From contig NZ_CP031055.1 of assembly GCF_003345295.1 (NCBI RefSeq), positions 1,364,001-1,428,000 on the forward strand: a stretch of DNA of 64,000 nt, read 5' to 3'. The position numbers and the translations under genes are program-made. Numbering within the stretch: the first letter of the stretch is position 1; each line of letters starts with the position of its first letter. This stretch comes from Vibrio splendidus (GTDB taxonomy: Bacteria > Pseudomonadota > Gammaproteobacteria > Enterobacterales > Vibrionaceae). This document shows positions 25,858 through 34,174 of the stretch, one piece after another. Under the pieces are notes generated by a model that worked only from the letters and a program-made list of their open reading frames with translations, was not told the origin of the DNA and did not search any database.

Positions 25858-26241
25858 ATGACACCAAAACAAGTGGTATTAGGTTTTTGGGATGCAATGC
25901 GCAGCAACGATTTTGCCAAGGCAAGCGAATGGCTGGCCGCAGATTTTGAAGGCTTTTGGCCTCAGTCGTCTGAATTGACGGTAGGCCGCCACAACTTCAC
26001 GGCAATCAACGCTGAATACCCAGCCAATGGTGTTTGGGAATTCACCCTCAATTCAATTGTTTGTGAGGGTAATACCGTAGTAACAGACGTTTCGGTTACT
26101 GACAGTGTATTGAAAGACCGAGTGATTACCTTTCACACGGTGGTTGATGGTTTTATTCAAAAGCAAACTGAGTTTTGGCCAGACCCATTTGAAGCGCCGG
26201 CGTGGCGATCGCAGTGGGTTGAGGTTGTATCGAGCAATTAA
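25858..26241 (+). CDS. NTF2/SnoaL-like protein
   Basis: 127 residues with the SnoaL-like pattern: VVLGFWDAMRSNDFAKASEWLAADFEGFWPQSSE, a central beta sheet and IQKQTEFWPDPFEAPAWRSQWVE at the end. Such cone-shaped folds bind small hydrophobic ligands. AAGGAAGAATA precedes the ATG. The last codons lie in the first unit of an 18-bp tandem repeat. Confidence 0.78.
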   Translation: MTPKQVVLGFWDAMRSNDFAKASEWLAADFEGFWPQSSELTVGRHNFTAINAEYPANGVWEFTLNSIVCEGNTVVTDVSVTDSVLKDRVITFHTVVDGFIQKQTEFWPDPFEAPAWRSQWVEVVSSN

Positions 26242-26354
26242 GTTTGTATCGATACGATCAGTTTGTAACGAACAACCAGGTCGTATCGAATAATCAGCTT
26301 ATATCGAACAATCAGGTGCATCGAAAAATCAGGTTATAACAAACAAGTGGTATT
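26227..26354. repeat. 18-bp degenerate tandem repeat array
   Basis: Seven head-to-tail units of 17-19 bp with approximate consensus GTATCGAACAATCAGGTT: start positions 26227, 26246, 26265, 26283, 26301, 26318 and 26336. The first unit contains the last codons and stop of the SnoaL-like gene and the last one abuts the ribosome site of the SDR gene, so the array fills the whole gap. Confidence 0.8.
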
Positions 26355-26365
26355 AGGAGGTTTCA

Positions 26366-27097
26366 TTGAGCAAGGTAGTGATTGTAACAGGCGGAAGCCG
26401 AGGTATTGGCGCAGCGACGTCTAAATTGTTGGCCAGTAAAGGCTATGCCGTATGCGTTAACTTTATACACAATGAGTCGCGAGCTGAAGATCTAGTGAAC
26501 GAGATTCGCGAACAAGGCGGAACCGCGATAAGCGTGCGTGCGGATGTGTCTGTTGAATCGGACGTGAAATCCTTATTCGAGATTGCTCGTAACAAGCTAG
26601 GTCCAGTGACTCACTTAGTCAATAATGCAGGGATCTTGTTTACCCAGTCACCATTGGTTGATATTGAATTGGATCGCTTTGAAAAGGTGATGAAATCCAA
26701 CGTATCAAGCTGCTTTCTGTGCAGTAAAGCCTTTATCAAACAAGCTGATGGCGCGGGTTCGATTGTGAATGTATCGTCTGCCGCTTCTCGCACAGGCGCA
26801 CCGTTTGAGTATGTGGATTACGCAGCATCGAAAGGTGCGATGGATTCACTCACCAAAGGCTTATCGCTTGAATTGGCTTCACGCAATATCCGAGTGAATG
26901 GCGTAAGGCCTGGTTGTATCTACACTGAGATGCACGCAGACGGCGGAGAACCTGATCGCGTAGACAGACTAGCTTCGCAGCTACCATTACAACGAGGTGG
27001 TACACCAGAAGAGGTGGCTAACTCTATTGCATGGTTATTATCAGACGAAGCTTCGTATGTAACCGGTTCGTTTATTGATATTGCGGGCGGTCGATAA
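26366..27097 (+). CDS. Short-chain dehydrogenase/reductase
   Basis: 243 residues of the classical SDR family, NAD(P)-dependent oxidoreductase. Seen: TGGSRGIGAAT cofactor loop, NNAG, catalytic Ser in VNVSSAAS, YxxxK in YVDYAASKGAMDS and C-terminal ASYVTGSFIDIAGGR. Resembles FabG-like sugar/alcohol dehydrogenases (YgfF type). The start is TTG with AGGAGG five bases upstream; no ATG fits the family start. Confidence 0.88.
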   Translation: MSKVVIVTGGSRGIGAATSKLLASKGYAVCVNFIHNESRAEDLVNEIREQGGTAISVRADVSVESDVKSLFEIARNKLGPVTHLVNNAGILFTQSPLVDIELDRFEKVMKSNVSSCFLCSKAFIKQADGAGSIVNVSSAASRTGAPFEYVDYAASKGAMDSLTKGLSLELASRNIRVNGVRPGCIYTEMHADGGEPDRVDRLASQLPLQRGGTPEEVANSIAWLLSDEASYVTGSFIDIAGGR

Positions 27098-27190
27098 GGC
27101 ACGTTGGCATTTACACTAAGATAAACCTGTTAAAACCATAAACACGCAACAAAAGTACCTAACTAAAAGAACGAAACTAAGAGTACAAAC

Positions 27191-27817
27191 ATGAAAAACT
27201 ATTTTGAGAGCCCGTTTGTCGGAAAGTCACTCAAAGAACAAGTGACCAACCCAAACATCATCGTGGGCGAGCACAGCTACTATTCAGGCTACTACCACAA
27301 TCACAGCTTTGATGATTGTGCGCGTTATCTGCTGCCTGATAGAACAGACATCGACAAGTTGATCATCGGCAGTTATTGCTCGATTGGTTCTGGCGCTGTG
27401 TTTATGATGGCGGGCAACCAAGGCCATCAAAATCAGTGGGTGAGCACTTTCCCGTTCTTCTACCAAGACGACGAGAAGTTTGAAGATGCGATAGACGGCT
27501 TCGAACGCTCTGGTGATACCGTGATTGGTAACGATGTGTGGATTGGCACAGAAGCCATGATCATGAGTGGTGTTAAGGTCGGTGACGGAGCAATCATCGC
27601 AAGTCGAGCTGTTGTGACTAAAGATGTAGCGCCATACTCGATTGTCGGCTCAAACCCTGCGCGTCACATCCGTTATCGTTTTAATGAAACTGAAATCGCT
27701 CAGTTGCTAGAAATGAAATGGTGGGAGTGGAGCGAAGAACAGATCAAAGGCGCAATGTCGTTGATGTGCTCTTCAGATATCAATGGGCTTTATCATTATT
27801 GGAAAGCGATCAAGTAA
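27191..27817 (+). CDS. catB: Type B chloramphenicol acetyltransferase (xenobiotic acetyltransferase)
   Basis: 208 residues, very similar over its length to CatB proteins as I recall them: MKNYFESPF.GK, NIxVGxYSYYSGYYHxHSFDDCARYLLPDR, DKLIIGSxCSIGSGAxFxMAGNQGH (with the catalytic His), GDTVIGNDVWIG and the C-terminal LLEMKWWEW. Left-handed beta-helix trimers of this family acetylate chloramphenicol or related hydroxylated antibiotics. CatB genes are known as integron cassettes in Vibrio, which fits the setting. Whether this one confers resistance is not known. Confidence 0.9.
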   Translation: MKNYFESPFVGKSLKEQVTNPNIIVGEHSYYSGYYHNHSFDDCARYLLPDRTDIDKLIIGSYCSIGSGAVFMMAGNQGHQNQWVSTFPFFYQDDEKFEDAIDGFERSGDTVIGNDVWIGTEAMIMSGVKVGDGAIIASRAVVTKDVAPYSIVGSNPARHIRYRFNETEIAQLLEMKWWEWSEEQIKGAMSLMCSSDINGLYHYWKAIK

Positions 27818-27899
27818 TCGCTGTTACCTGAGCACTTTGTCTCATCGTTACCGCTTTAGTTTATCGCTCTAGTTTGCCGGGTAAGCACAGCGTAATGAA

Positions 27900-29078
27900 T
27901 TAGATACCCGCACCGACTTGGAAGTAGAGGGCGGTATCTTCTTCACTAAAAGCAATATCAATCCCTGAAATCAAACCATAGCGTCTTGCGATAAGGTATC
28001 GGAAACCGACGCCATAAGCAGCGTGAGAACTTTGATCAAACATGTCTTTATCGCTGTCACCCGCATAGCCAATTCCCGTAAACACCGCGGTTGACCAACG
28101 TGGTGTCCATTGTTTGCTTACTTGAACTTCTGCCGCGACGGTGTGTTCACCTTGATAGCGATTGCGGGCGATACCTCTGAGTTCAATGTCTGGGTAATAT
28201 TGAGGGGAAAGCACGCGTTCATTGGTCGACAATGATTTGTACTGTCCTCGCAATGCTAGGTTCCACTCCTTGTTTAACTCCCAATAGTTCAGCCCTTCCA
28301 AATTAAACGTTTGGTAGGTGTAGTCACTGCCAATCGCATCACCAAACCAAAGATATTCCGCGACATAGTTGTATCCTTGCGTCGGATTCAAGAAGCTGTT
28401 CTTGCTGTCGTACTCGGCGATGAGACCCAAACCGGAAGAGGTCGGTGAGGTGTTGCCAATGTTGTTTAAGATTTCTTGCGCTTTAGGATGATTATTAAGT
28501 GAGAGTGTTGGTGCGAAGAACTGTTGAGAAAAACCCAGTAACCATTGCGAGTCGGGTATTCTAAATTGGAGCTTCTGTATCCCGCCCATGCCTTTGAGTC
28601 CTAGCTCAACACCTTCGTTTGGATCGAGTGGAGACAAGGCGTTCGGAGAGCTTTGTCTATAAAAGGTCATGTTGATATCGCCATAACCTAATCCACCAAG
28701 GTAGCGTATTGAGTCTTCATTCCAACTGCGTTTGTGACCAACAAACGCCATCCAAGTGCCATTTTCTGTCGCAAAGCCGCCAATCGCAGTGATTGCAGGG
28801 GTGAGAAGTTGCGCGCCACCGTCGATGGATTTTTCGGCGAGTTCTTTACGCGTGTTTTTTTGCTCTTCAGATTCGTGCATGAAGATACCAGTGAAGCCGC
28901 CACCGTATCCTACCGCAGGCTCTGTAATGAGAATTGGGACAGGAAGAAAGCCGTAGGCATTTTCTGCGAGGTATTCTCCCATATCGAGTTGGCCATCAAT
29001 TTCATCGATAAAGCTGACGGAGTGTGTCGCCGTAGAAACAAGGATCAGGCTACTTAGTGCTAAAGGTATAAAGGTCAT
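27900..29078 (-). CDS. BamA/TamA-like outer-membrane beta-barrel protein
   Basis: 392 residues with an N-terminal signal-like segment, then PVPILITEPAVGYGGGFTGIFMHE and alternating amphipathic beta strands to the end (GVGFRYLIARRYGLISGIDIAFSEEDTALYFQVGAGI), the pattern of the short surface-antigen (D15) barrels without POTRA domains. Likely in the outer membrane; function unknown. Minus strand, so probably not part of the cassette-like run. Confidence 0.8.
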   Translation of the reverse strand: MTFIPLALSSLILVSTATHSVSFIDEIDGQLDMGEYLAENAYGFLPVPILITEPAVGYGGGFTGIFMHESEEQKNTRKELAEKSIDGGAQLLTPAITAIGGFATENGTWMAFVGHKRSWNEDSIRYLGGLGYGDINMTFYRQSSPNALSPLDPNEGVELGLKGMGGIQKLQFRIPDSQWLLGFSQQFFAPTLSLNNHPKAQEILNNIGNTSPTSSGLGLIAEYDSKNSFLNPTQGYNYVAEYLWFGDAIGSDYTYQTFNLEGLNYWELNKEWNLALRGQYKSLSTNERVLSPQYYPDIELRGIARNRYQGEHTVAAEVQVSKQWTPRWSTAVFTGIGYAGDSDKDMFDQSSHAAYGVGFRYLIARRYGLISGIDIAFSEEDTALYFQVGAGI

Positions 29079-29196
29079 AACATTCCGTATTATTCACTAT
29101 CCATTAAATTGAGTGTAATCAATCAAGTAGATAGCGCAATAGAACGAGGAGTATTAACCGATATCTCTGTTTAAAAGGCGAATGGAACAGCGTTTA

Positions 29197-29562
29197 CTAT
29201 TGGATAGTTTCTACGTACGTCAGAATATCCAGAGCATCTTGCTTGGTAATTGTACCTTTCCACGCTGGCATGCCTTGTTCTACATCGCCCTCTAAAATGT
29301 CATCCGCCAAAGAGCTTGGGCTGGCAAAAAAGCCGCTCAGTTTATTAGCGATGTTGGCAGGTTTGTGTGGTGATGAAGCGGCAGTGGGGCCATCACCGTG
29401 TCCTTTGTCGCCATGACACACCTGACAAAGCTGCGTGTATTTGGCTTTACCATTGGCAAAGTGCCTCGCATCGATTTCTGAGGCGGCACTCGCATTAAAC
29501 GTCATCATTGCAGCGACTAAACCTAAGAAAGCTAACACGTGTAAGTGGTTCATGGTTTTCAT
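29197..29562 (-). CDS. Monohaem c-type cytochrome
   Basis: 121 residues with a signal peptide ending ASA and one haem-binding CQVCH at about residues 46-50 followed by GDKGHGDGPTA; the axial Met is probably in QGMPAWKG. A small periplasmic class I cytochrome, electron partner unknown. It lies on the same strand as the barrel gene but 118 bp upstream of it, so co-transcription is uncertain. Confidence 0.88.
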   Translation of the reverse strand: MKTMNHLHVLAFLGLVAAMMTFNASAASEIDARHFANGKAKYTQLCQVCHGDKGHGDGPTAASSPHKPANIANKLSGFFASPSSLADDILEGDVEQGMPAWKGTITKQDALDILTYVETIQ

Positions 29563-29643
29563 TGTATTGTTCTCAATTATTATTTAACAACGAAAGAATA
29601 AGCAGTCGCGAGTAGAAGAAACGTGAATAGGTAAAGCGGGATT

Positions 29644-29703
29644 AAGCTAAGTTTACAAGTAAGTTTAGAAGTAGCTTTAGACGTAAATTTATAAACAAGT
29701 TTA
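29644..29703. repeat. 12-bp degenerate tandem repeat
   Basis: Five units ending in TTTA: AAGCTAAGTTTA, CAAGTAAGTTTA, GAAGTAGCTTTA, GACGTAAATTTA and TAAACAAGTTTA, in exact 12-bp register, between the divergent cytochrome and rof genes. Confidence 0.75.
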
Positions 29704-29806
29704 GTTGCGGACGAACATCAATGTGATTTGGGTAAATGATTGATTATATGCATATTGCATAGTATGGCGTGTCGCATTAGCGTGGTGGATGAATTGGAGG
29801 GGTATT

Positions 29807-30058
29807 ATGATTAGTTGCAACGATTACGATTATATTGAGATTGTGTGTATGCACCGATACCCAATCAAATTAACGCTGAAGTCTGGTGAGCAGATTGAAT
29901 GTGTCGGATTAGATACTCAACGCAATGACAGCCGTGAAGAGTGCATTAAGGTCAGTATTCAAGGTGTAGAACAACTTGTCGTACTCACTGATCTTTCCAC
30001 ACTAGAAGTCTGTATCGACAATCCTCATTTTCAGCAGATTTCATTCAAAACGTCATAG
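29807..30058 (+). CDS. rof: Rho-binding antiterminator (Rof/YaeO family)
   Basis: 83 residues from the ATG at 29807, preceded by GGAGGGG. The family core is visible: MISCNDYDYIEIVCMHRYPIKLTLKSGEQI followed by a beta-rich Sm-like fold. Rof binds Rho hexamers and blocks their RNA binding, lowering Rho-dependent termination. The presence of a small Rho modulator among cassette-like genes may be an accident. The zinc-ribbon gene follows after 8 bp. Confidence 0.8.
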   Translation: MISCNDYDYIEIVCMHRYPIKLTLKSGEQIECVGLDTQRNDSREECIKVSIQGVEQLVVLTDLSTLEVCIDNPHFQQISFKTS

Positions 30059-30066
30059 GCTTTCAA

Positions 30067-30300
30067 ATGAATAACACCATAGAGCAATGCTATTGCACCG
30101 CGTGCCGAGAAGACACACAACACGTTGTTGTGTTGGTCAGAAAGACGAGTGCGTTTGCAGACAAACCTAATCAAAAGCGACACGAGTTTTGGGCGGGAGT
30201 GGTTAAAGGTTGGTTCCTTGGCCCGTTTATCGCGTCAATGGATGAGTTTTCTCGTCACCTTGTGTGTGAGAAGTGCGGCCATAAAGAGATTGAAGACTAA
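30067..30300 (+). CDS. Small double-CxxC zinc-ribbon protein
   Basis: 77 residues: CTACREDTQHVVVLV, a central WAGVVKGWFLGPFIASM hydrophobic stretch and CEKCGHKEIED. Third member of the set with 21272 and 24199. Starts 8 bp behind rof and is probably co-transcribed. Function unknown. Confidence 0.65.
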   Translation: MNNTIEQCYCTACREDTQHVVVLVRKTSAFADKPNQKRHEFWAGVVKGWFLGPFIASMDEFSRHLVCEKCGHKEIED

Positions 30301-30348
30301 GTATTGATTTAATATGCTGAGACTAACGTTGGCTAGGAATGAAAACAA

Positions 30349-30798
30349 ATGAAAGTTGAAACGATTGAAGCCGTAAAGGCGTATGGTTTTTCAGTAAGAA
30401 CCACTAATACCGATGAGATGGACTCAGCCAAAGCCAAGATAGGGCAATTGTGGCAGGGCTTTTTTGACCAAGCGTTTCCAAAATTAACGCCGGATTCAAA
30501 AGTGTACGGTGTCTACACCAACTACGAGTCAGACTTTACGGGTGAATTTGATGTTATCGCTTGTACTAGCGCACTCACCGATAACAATTTAGATGCGCTT
30601 GTAGAAACCGAAATACAAGCAGGCAAATACTTAACGTTTTCTGCTGAAGGTGAACTCCCTCAAGCGGTGATCGATCTATGGGGTGAAGTCTGGGCGTATT
30701 TCAACGCAGTGGATTGCCCACATGTTCGAACTTACACGACAGATTTTGAATTCTACAAAGGCGAAACTGAAGTCGAGATTTCGATAGCGATTCAGTGA
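30349..30798 (+). CDS. GyrI-like effector-binding domain protein
   Basis: 149 residues of the AraC effector-binding/GyrI-like fold without a DNA-binding domain: MKVETIEAVKAYGFSVRTTN, KIGQLWQGFFDQ, VYGVYTNYESDFTGEFDVIACT, YLTFSAEGELPQAVIDLWGEVWAYF and DFEFYKG. Free-standing members bind small cationic or hydrophobic compounds or gyrase. Role here unknown. Confidence 0.82.
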   Translation: MKVETIEAVKAYGFSVRTTNTDEMDSAKAKIGQLWQGFFDQAFPKLTPDSKVYGVYTNYESDFTGEFDVIACTSALTDNNLDALVETEIQAGKYLTFSAEGELPQAVIDLWGEVWAYFNAVDCPHVRTYTTDFEFYKGETEVEISIAIQ

Positions 30799-30815
30799 TC
30801 AGTTTAAAATAAACA

Positions 30816-30918
30816 AAAGGCTTAACTTAGACTCTAACATCCGGTTAAAGGACTGCAGTATCCAGTTAAGAGACAGTAGTTATCGGTAAAGAGACTGCGA
30901 AAAACCAGTTAAGCCTTT
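30816..30918. repeat. 21-bp degenerate tandem repeat bracketed by an inverted repeat
   Basis: Four units of exactly 21 bp (30832, 30853, 30874, 30895), with a shared ..ATCCAGTTAAGAGACTG.. theme. The array is bracketed by a perfect 12-bp inverted repeat AAAGGCTTAACT (30816-30827) / AGTTAAGCCTTT (30907-30918), so the transcript could fold into a large stem. Confidence 0.7.
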
Positions 30919-30985
30919 GAATATCTGTTCATTCCAAATAAGATACAGTGTCACGTAATTACCTTAATACCCACGCCTTATCTAA

Positions 30986-31025
30986 CCCTGAATTCCCCTA
31001 GCTCACCCCAAATTCCCTTAGGTCA
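30986..31025. repeat. 20-bp direct repeat at GST stop codon
   Basis: Two units, CCCTGAATTCCCCTAGCTCA and CCCCAAATTCCCTTAGGTCA; the last three bases of the second are the stop codon (TGA on the minus strand) of the GST gene. Confidence 0.65.
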
Positions 31026-31694
31026 CCCAAAAAGGCATTCTTGCTTGGTTTCATTCCACAAAGGGTATTGCTTCATGACTTGGGTGTAGAGCTTACTTTC
31101 CAAGTGAGCTCTTAACCAACGTCCTACGTTTTGATATTCAGATTGCACAAACCACTTCTTTTCGACTCGTACAAACTGGCTGACAAAAGGCATCACGGCA
31201 AAGTCGGCTAAGCTTGGGGTTTCTCCGAAAAAGTAGGGCTGTTCGGTGAGTAGCGTTTCTAGCTGACTAATGAACGCTTCGCAGGCTTGTCGACGTAGTT
31301 CAACATCGATGTTTCGATAACGAACAGACGCTCTGTACTTTTCTAAGTGGCCAATAAAATCTTCATCGTTGATTTTGATGAGCTGGTGGACTTGTTGGCT
31401 AAGTGTTGGATTACTTGAACGAAGAAGATCTTGAGGATCGTTTTGCTGAAGTGCCCAGTTCATCACATCCAAGCTCTGCTCAATGATTTGTCCATCTGGC
31501 AACACCAATACCGGAACGGTACCTTTTGGCGAACTGGCCAATAGTTCGCTAGGCTTGTCTTTGGTAACGATTTCTCGAAGTAACACTTTTTGCTGTGATA
31601 GTGCGATGCCCATTCGTCCGCGCATGGCGTAAGGGCAGCGACGTAAAGAATAAAGGATAGGTAAATCGGATTCGTTTGGCATTATTGAGGTCAT
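31023..31694 (-). CDS. Glutathione S-transferase family protein
   Basis: 223 residues. N-terminal thioredoxin fold LPILYSLRRCPYAMRGRMGIAL with a glutaredoxin-like RCPYAM site, the conserved cis-Pro in GTVPVLVLPDG and EQSLDVMNWAL, then the helical domain with PYFFGETPSLADFAVMPFVSQF. This resembles the Grx2-like GSTs. Met 1 or Met 5 may start translation; neither has a strong ribosome site. Divergent from the U32 gene. Confidence 0.88.
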   Translation of the reverse strand: MTSIMPNESDLPILYSLRRCPYAMRGRMGIALSQQKVLLREIVTKDKPSELLASSPKGTVPVLVLPDGQIIEQSLDVMNWALQQNDPQDLLRSSNPTLSQQVHQLIKINDEDFIGHLEKYRASVRYRNIDVELRRQACEAFISQLETLLTEQPYFFGETPSLADFAVMPFVSQFVRVEKKWFVQSEYQNVGRWLRAHLESKLYTQVMKQYPLWNETKQECLFG

Positions 31695-31786
31695 TTAGTT
31701 TGAAAAGTGTTGTTAGGTGGTAAAGAGATCGTGATGTAGGTAGAATACGCGGCTTAAAAATTATAAGTAAGTGAGCGACTTCAAAA

Positions 31787-34042
31787 ATGAGCAGAAAGAT
31801 TGAGTTATTAGCCCCAGGTGGCGATGTAGAGGCGATTAAAGCAGCTATCGTAGCGGGTGCTAATGCGGTTTATTGCGGTTTAGACACCTTCAACGCTCGT
31901 AACAGAGCCTCTAACCTATCGTTAGATGAGTTGAATGGTGTGATTCGCCTTGCTCATGAATACGGTTGTGAAGTGTTTCTGACTCTTAACGTTGTGCTGC
32001 TGGAGCATGAAATTAAGAGCATCACTAAACTGTTGAACCAGCTTGTGAACACTAAGCTTGATGGCATCATCGTTCAAGATCTTGGTTTGTTCGATTTGGT
32101 GAAAAAGCATTTCCCATCGTTAGATGTTCACGCATCGACTCAGTTAACGACACACAACGAAGGCCAGATTAAGTTCTTGTCTAAAATTGGCGCAACACGC
32201 GTTAACTTGTCTCGTGAATTGAACCTGCCAGAAATCAAAATGCTGACGGAAGTGGCACACGACCACGATGTTCTAACCGAAGTGTTTGTACATGGCGCTT
32301 TGTGTATCGCATTCTCTGGCCAATGTTACTCAAGCTCAGTAAGTGTGGGTAACTCAGGTAACCGTGGCCGTTGTAGCCAAGCATGTCGTGATGAATACGA
32401 AATCACTGATGCAGGAAACAAGTTCCCACTGAACCTGAAAGATAATTCAGCGTACTACGACCTACCTGAATTGGTTGACGCGAAAGTCGACTCATTGAAA
32501 GTTGAAGGCCGTATCAAAGGCGCACACTACGTATACACAGTGGTTGATACGTGGCGCAAACAAATTGATAGCTTTGTAGAAAGTGGTTTGTTGATCGAAG
32601 ACGATTCAAACCTGCACAAAGTATTCAACCGTGATTTCACTAACTCTTTCCTTAAGGGCAACCTAACGAAAGACATGTTCATTGATAATCCTCGTGACAA
32701 CAGCATGAACTACGCCGTTGATAAAGCGACGAAAGAGAACAATGAAATCTCAGTGGTACAAATTCAAGAAGTGACCAGCGATCTTTATGAAGCGAAAAAT
32801 GCCCTAGGCAGTGAAATGCGCGACAAGATCGAGTTCCTTGATATTCGTAAAACACCCGTGTCATTGTCGTTTAGCGCTAAGGTGGGTCAACCATTTACGG
32901 TGACAGTGAACACACCAAAAGAAAACTTTACGGTTCAATCTCAATCGTTATTGGCAACAGCTAAAGAGACTGCGATTACTCAGGCGTTACTTGAGAAGCG
33001 TTTCAAATCAGTGAAGAGTGCGGTTCATACGCTAGAAAACTGTAACTACGACAACTTAGATGAAGGTCTGATTCTTCCTTTGAAAGAAGTGTCGGTCTTA
33101 AAAGACGAAATCGATTTCATCTTAAACGGTTCTGTGAAAGTGATTAAGCACGTTGACGTGCCAGCACTACCACAACACCCTAAGGTGAACGAGAAGCCAA
33201 CCATGTCGATGCTCATCGCGGATGTGGAAGACTTGCACCTGTGTGATGTAACTGAAGCGGACGTTTACTTCAAACTGCCTGAAAGCTTCAAGAAGCGTTG
33301 TAACAAGTACATCGACATCTTGGCTGCAAACCCACGTTTGATTCCTTGGTTCCCAGCAGTATTGATCGGTAAAGACTACGACGAAGCGGTTCGTATTCTT
33401 GAAGAGATCAAGCCAACTCGCATCGTAACCAACAACACGGGTATTGCCTACAAAGCTTACGAGATGGGTATCGAGTGGGTTGCAGGCCCGTTCATGAACA
33501 CGACCAACTCTCACGCACTGGTTACGCTGAAAGAAGAGCTGAACTGTGCTGGTGCTTTCATTTCGAACGAGATCAACAAAGGTCAGATTCGTCATATTCG
33601 TCGCCCTGAGAACTTCAAACTGTTCTACAGCATCTACCACCCAATCTTGATGATGACTAGCCGTCAGTGTTTCTTCCAAAGAACCGTTGGTTGTAACAAG
33701 CCAAGCATCGAAGCAGGTTGTATGTTGAAGTGTGAGAAAGCGACCACGATTACTAACGTGAAAGGCATTTCTTTCGCGGTTGATAAACAGAAGGGTGGCT
33801 ACCCAAGCATTTACAACCACGAGCAGTTCTTAAACCATGACGCTGTAACGGATTTCTCAGGTCTGTTCGACGAGTTCTTCATTGACCTGACCAACATCGG
33901 CGCGGGTTCGAAAGAAGTACAAGACAAAGTAGAGCTGATTAAGCACTTCCAAGGTTTGATTGACGGCGTTGATGGCTCACAACAGAACCTAGAGCAGATG
34001 GTTGAAGTTCGAACTAATGCTCAATACGTCCAAGGCTTATAG
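31787..34042 (+). CDS. U32 family peptidase-like protein (RlhA/YhbU group)
   Basis: 751 residues. The U32 domain starts KIELLAPGGDVEAIKAAIVAGANAVYCGL and carries the signature EVFVHGALCIAFSGQCYSSS..GNRGRCSQACRDEY, whose Cys residues coordinate an iron-sulfur cluster in studied members, plus SLKVEGRIKGAHYV. Relatives modify nucleic acids or cofactors (RlhA hydroxylates C2501 of 23S rRNA with help from prephenate; TrhP acts on tRNA; UbiU/V on ubiquinone). A C-terminal half with further Cys (CFFQRTVGCNKPSIEAGCMLKC) is present. The exact target is undecided. Confidence 0.85.
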   Translation: MSRKIELLAPGGDVEAIKAAIVAGANAVYCGLDTFNARNRASNLSLDELNGVIRLAHEYGCEVFLTLNVVLLEHEIKSITKLLNQLVNTKLDGIIVQDLGLFDLVKKHFPSLDVHASTQLTTHNEGQIKFLSKIGATRVNLSRELNLPEIKMLTEVAHDHDVLTEVFVHGALCIAFSGQCYSSSVSVGNSGNRGRCSQACRDEYEITDAGNKFPLNLKDNSAYYDLPELVDAKVDSLKVEGRIKGAHYVYTVVDTWRKQIDSFVESGLLIEDDSNLHKVFNRDFTNSFLKGNLTKDMFIDNPRDNSMNYAVDKATKENNEISVVQIQEVTSDLYEAKNALGSEMRDKIEFLDIRKTPVSLSFSAKVGQPFTVTVNTPKENFTVQSQSLLATAKETAITQALLEKRFKSVKSAVHTLENCNYDNLDEGLILPLKEVSVLKDEIDFILNGSVKVIKHVDVPALPQHPKVNEKPTMSMLIADVEDLHLCDVTEADVYFKLPESFKKRCNKYIDILAANPRLIPWFPAVLIGKDYDEAVRILEEIKPTRIVTNNTGIAYKAYEMGIEWVAGPFMNTTNSHALVTLKEELNCAGAFISNEINKGQIRHIRRPENFKLFYSIYHPILMMTSRQCFFQRTVGCNKPSIEAGCMLKCEKATTITNVKGISFAVDKQKGGYPSIYNHEQFLNHDAVTDFSGLFDEFFIDLTNIGAGSKEVQDKVELIKHFQGLIDGVDGSQQNLEQMVEVRTNAQYVQGL

Positions 34043-34104
34043 GGTTCAAAAACTATAAGCTCCAACGTCTATAGCCAAAAGCTTATAAGCCCAGAAGACC
34101 AAAT

Positions 34105-34132
34105 AAAAAGCCACTCAATCGAGTGGCTTTTT
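34105..34132. terminator. Bidirectional terminator
   Basis: AAAAAGCCACTC / GAGTGGCTTTTT with an AATC loop, between convergent U32 and thioesterase genes. Confidence 0.92.
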
Positions 34133-34174
34133 AATGTCTGAAACTTTCTGAGTCTTTCTCAATCAGCGAACACG

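Noticed and set aside
26227..26354. CRISPR array
   Set aside because: Units are only 17-19 bp, directly adjacent with no spacers, and degenerate; no cas genes are present.
33167..33820. Long minus-strand open frame of 217 codons
   Set aside because: It is antisense to the well-supported U32 gene and has no protein-like features; a frame shadow.
34043..34090. Short repeats with TATAAGC/TATAGCC after the U32 stop
   Set aside because: Spacing is irregular and matches short, so I did not list it as an array.
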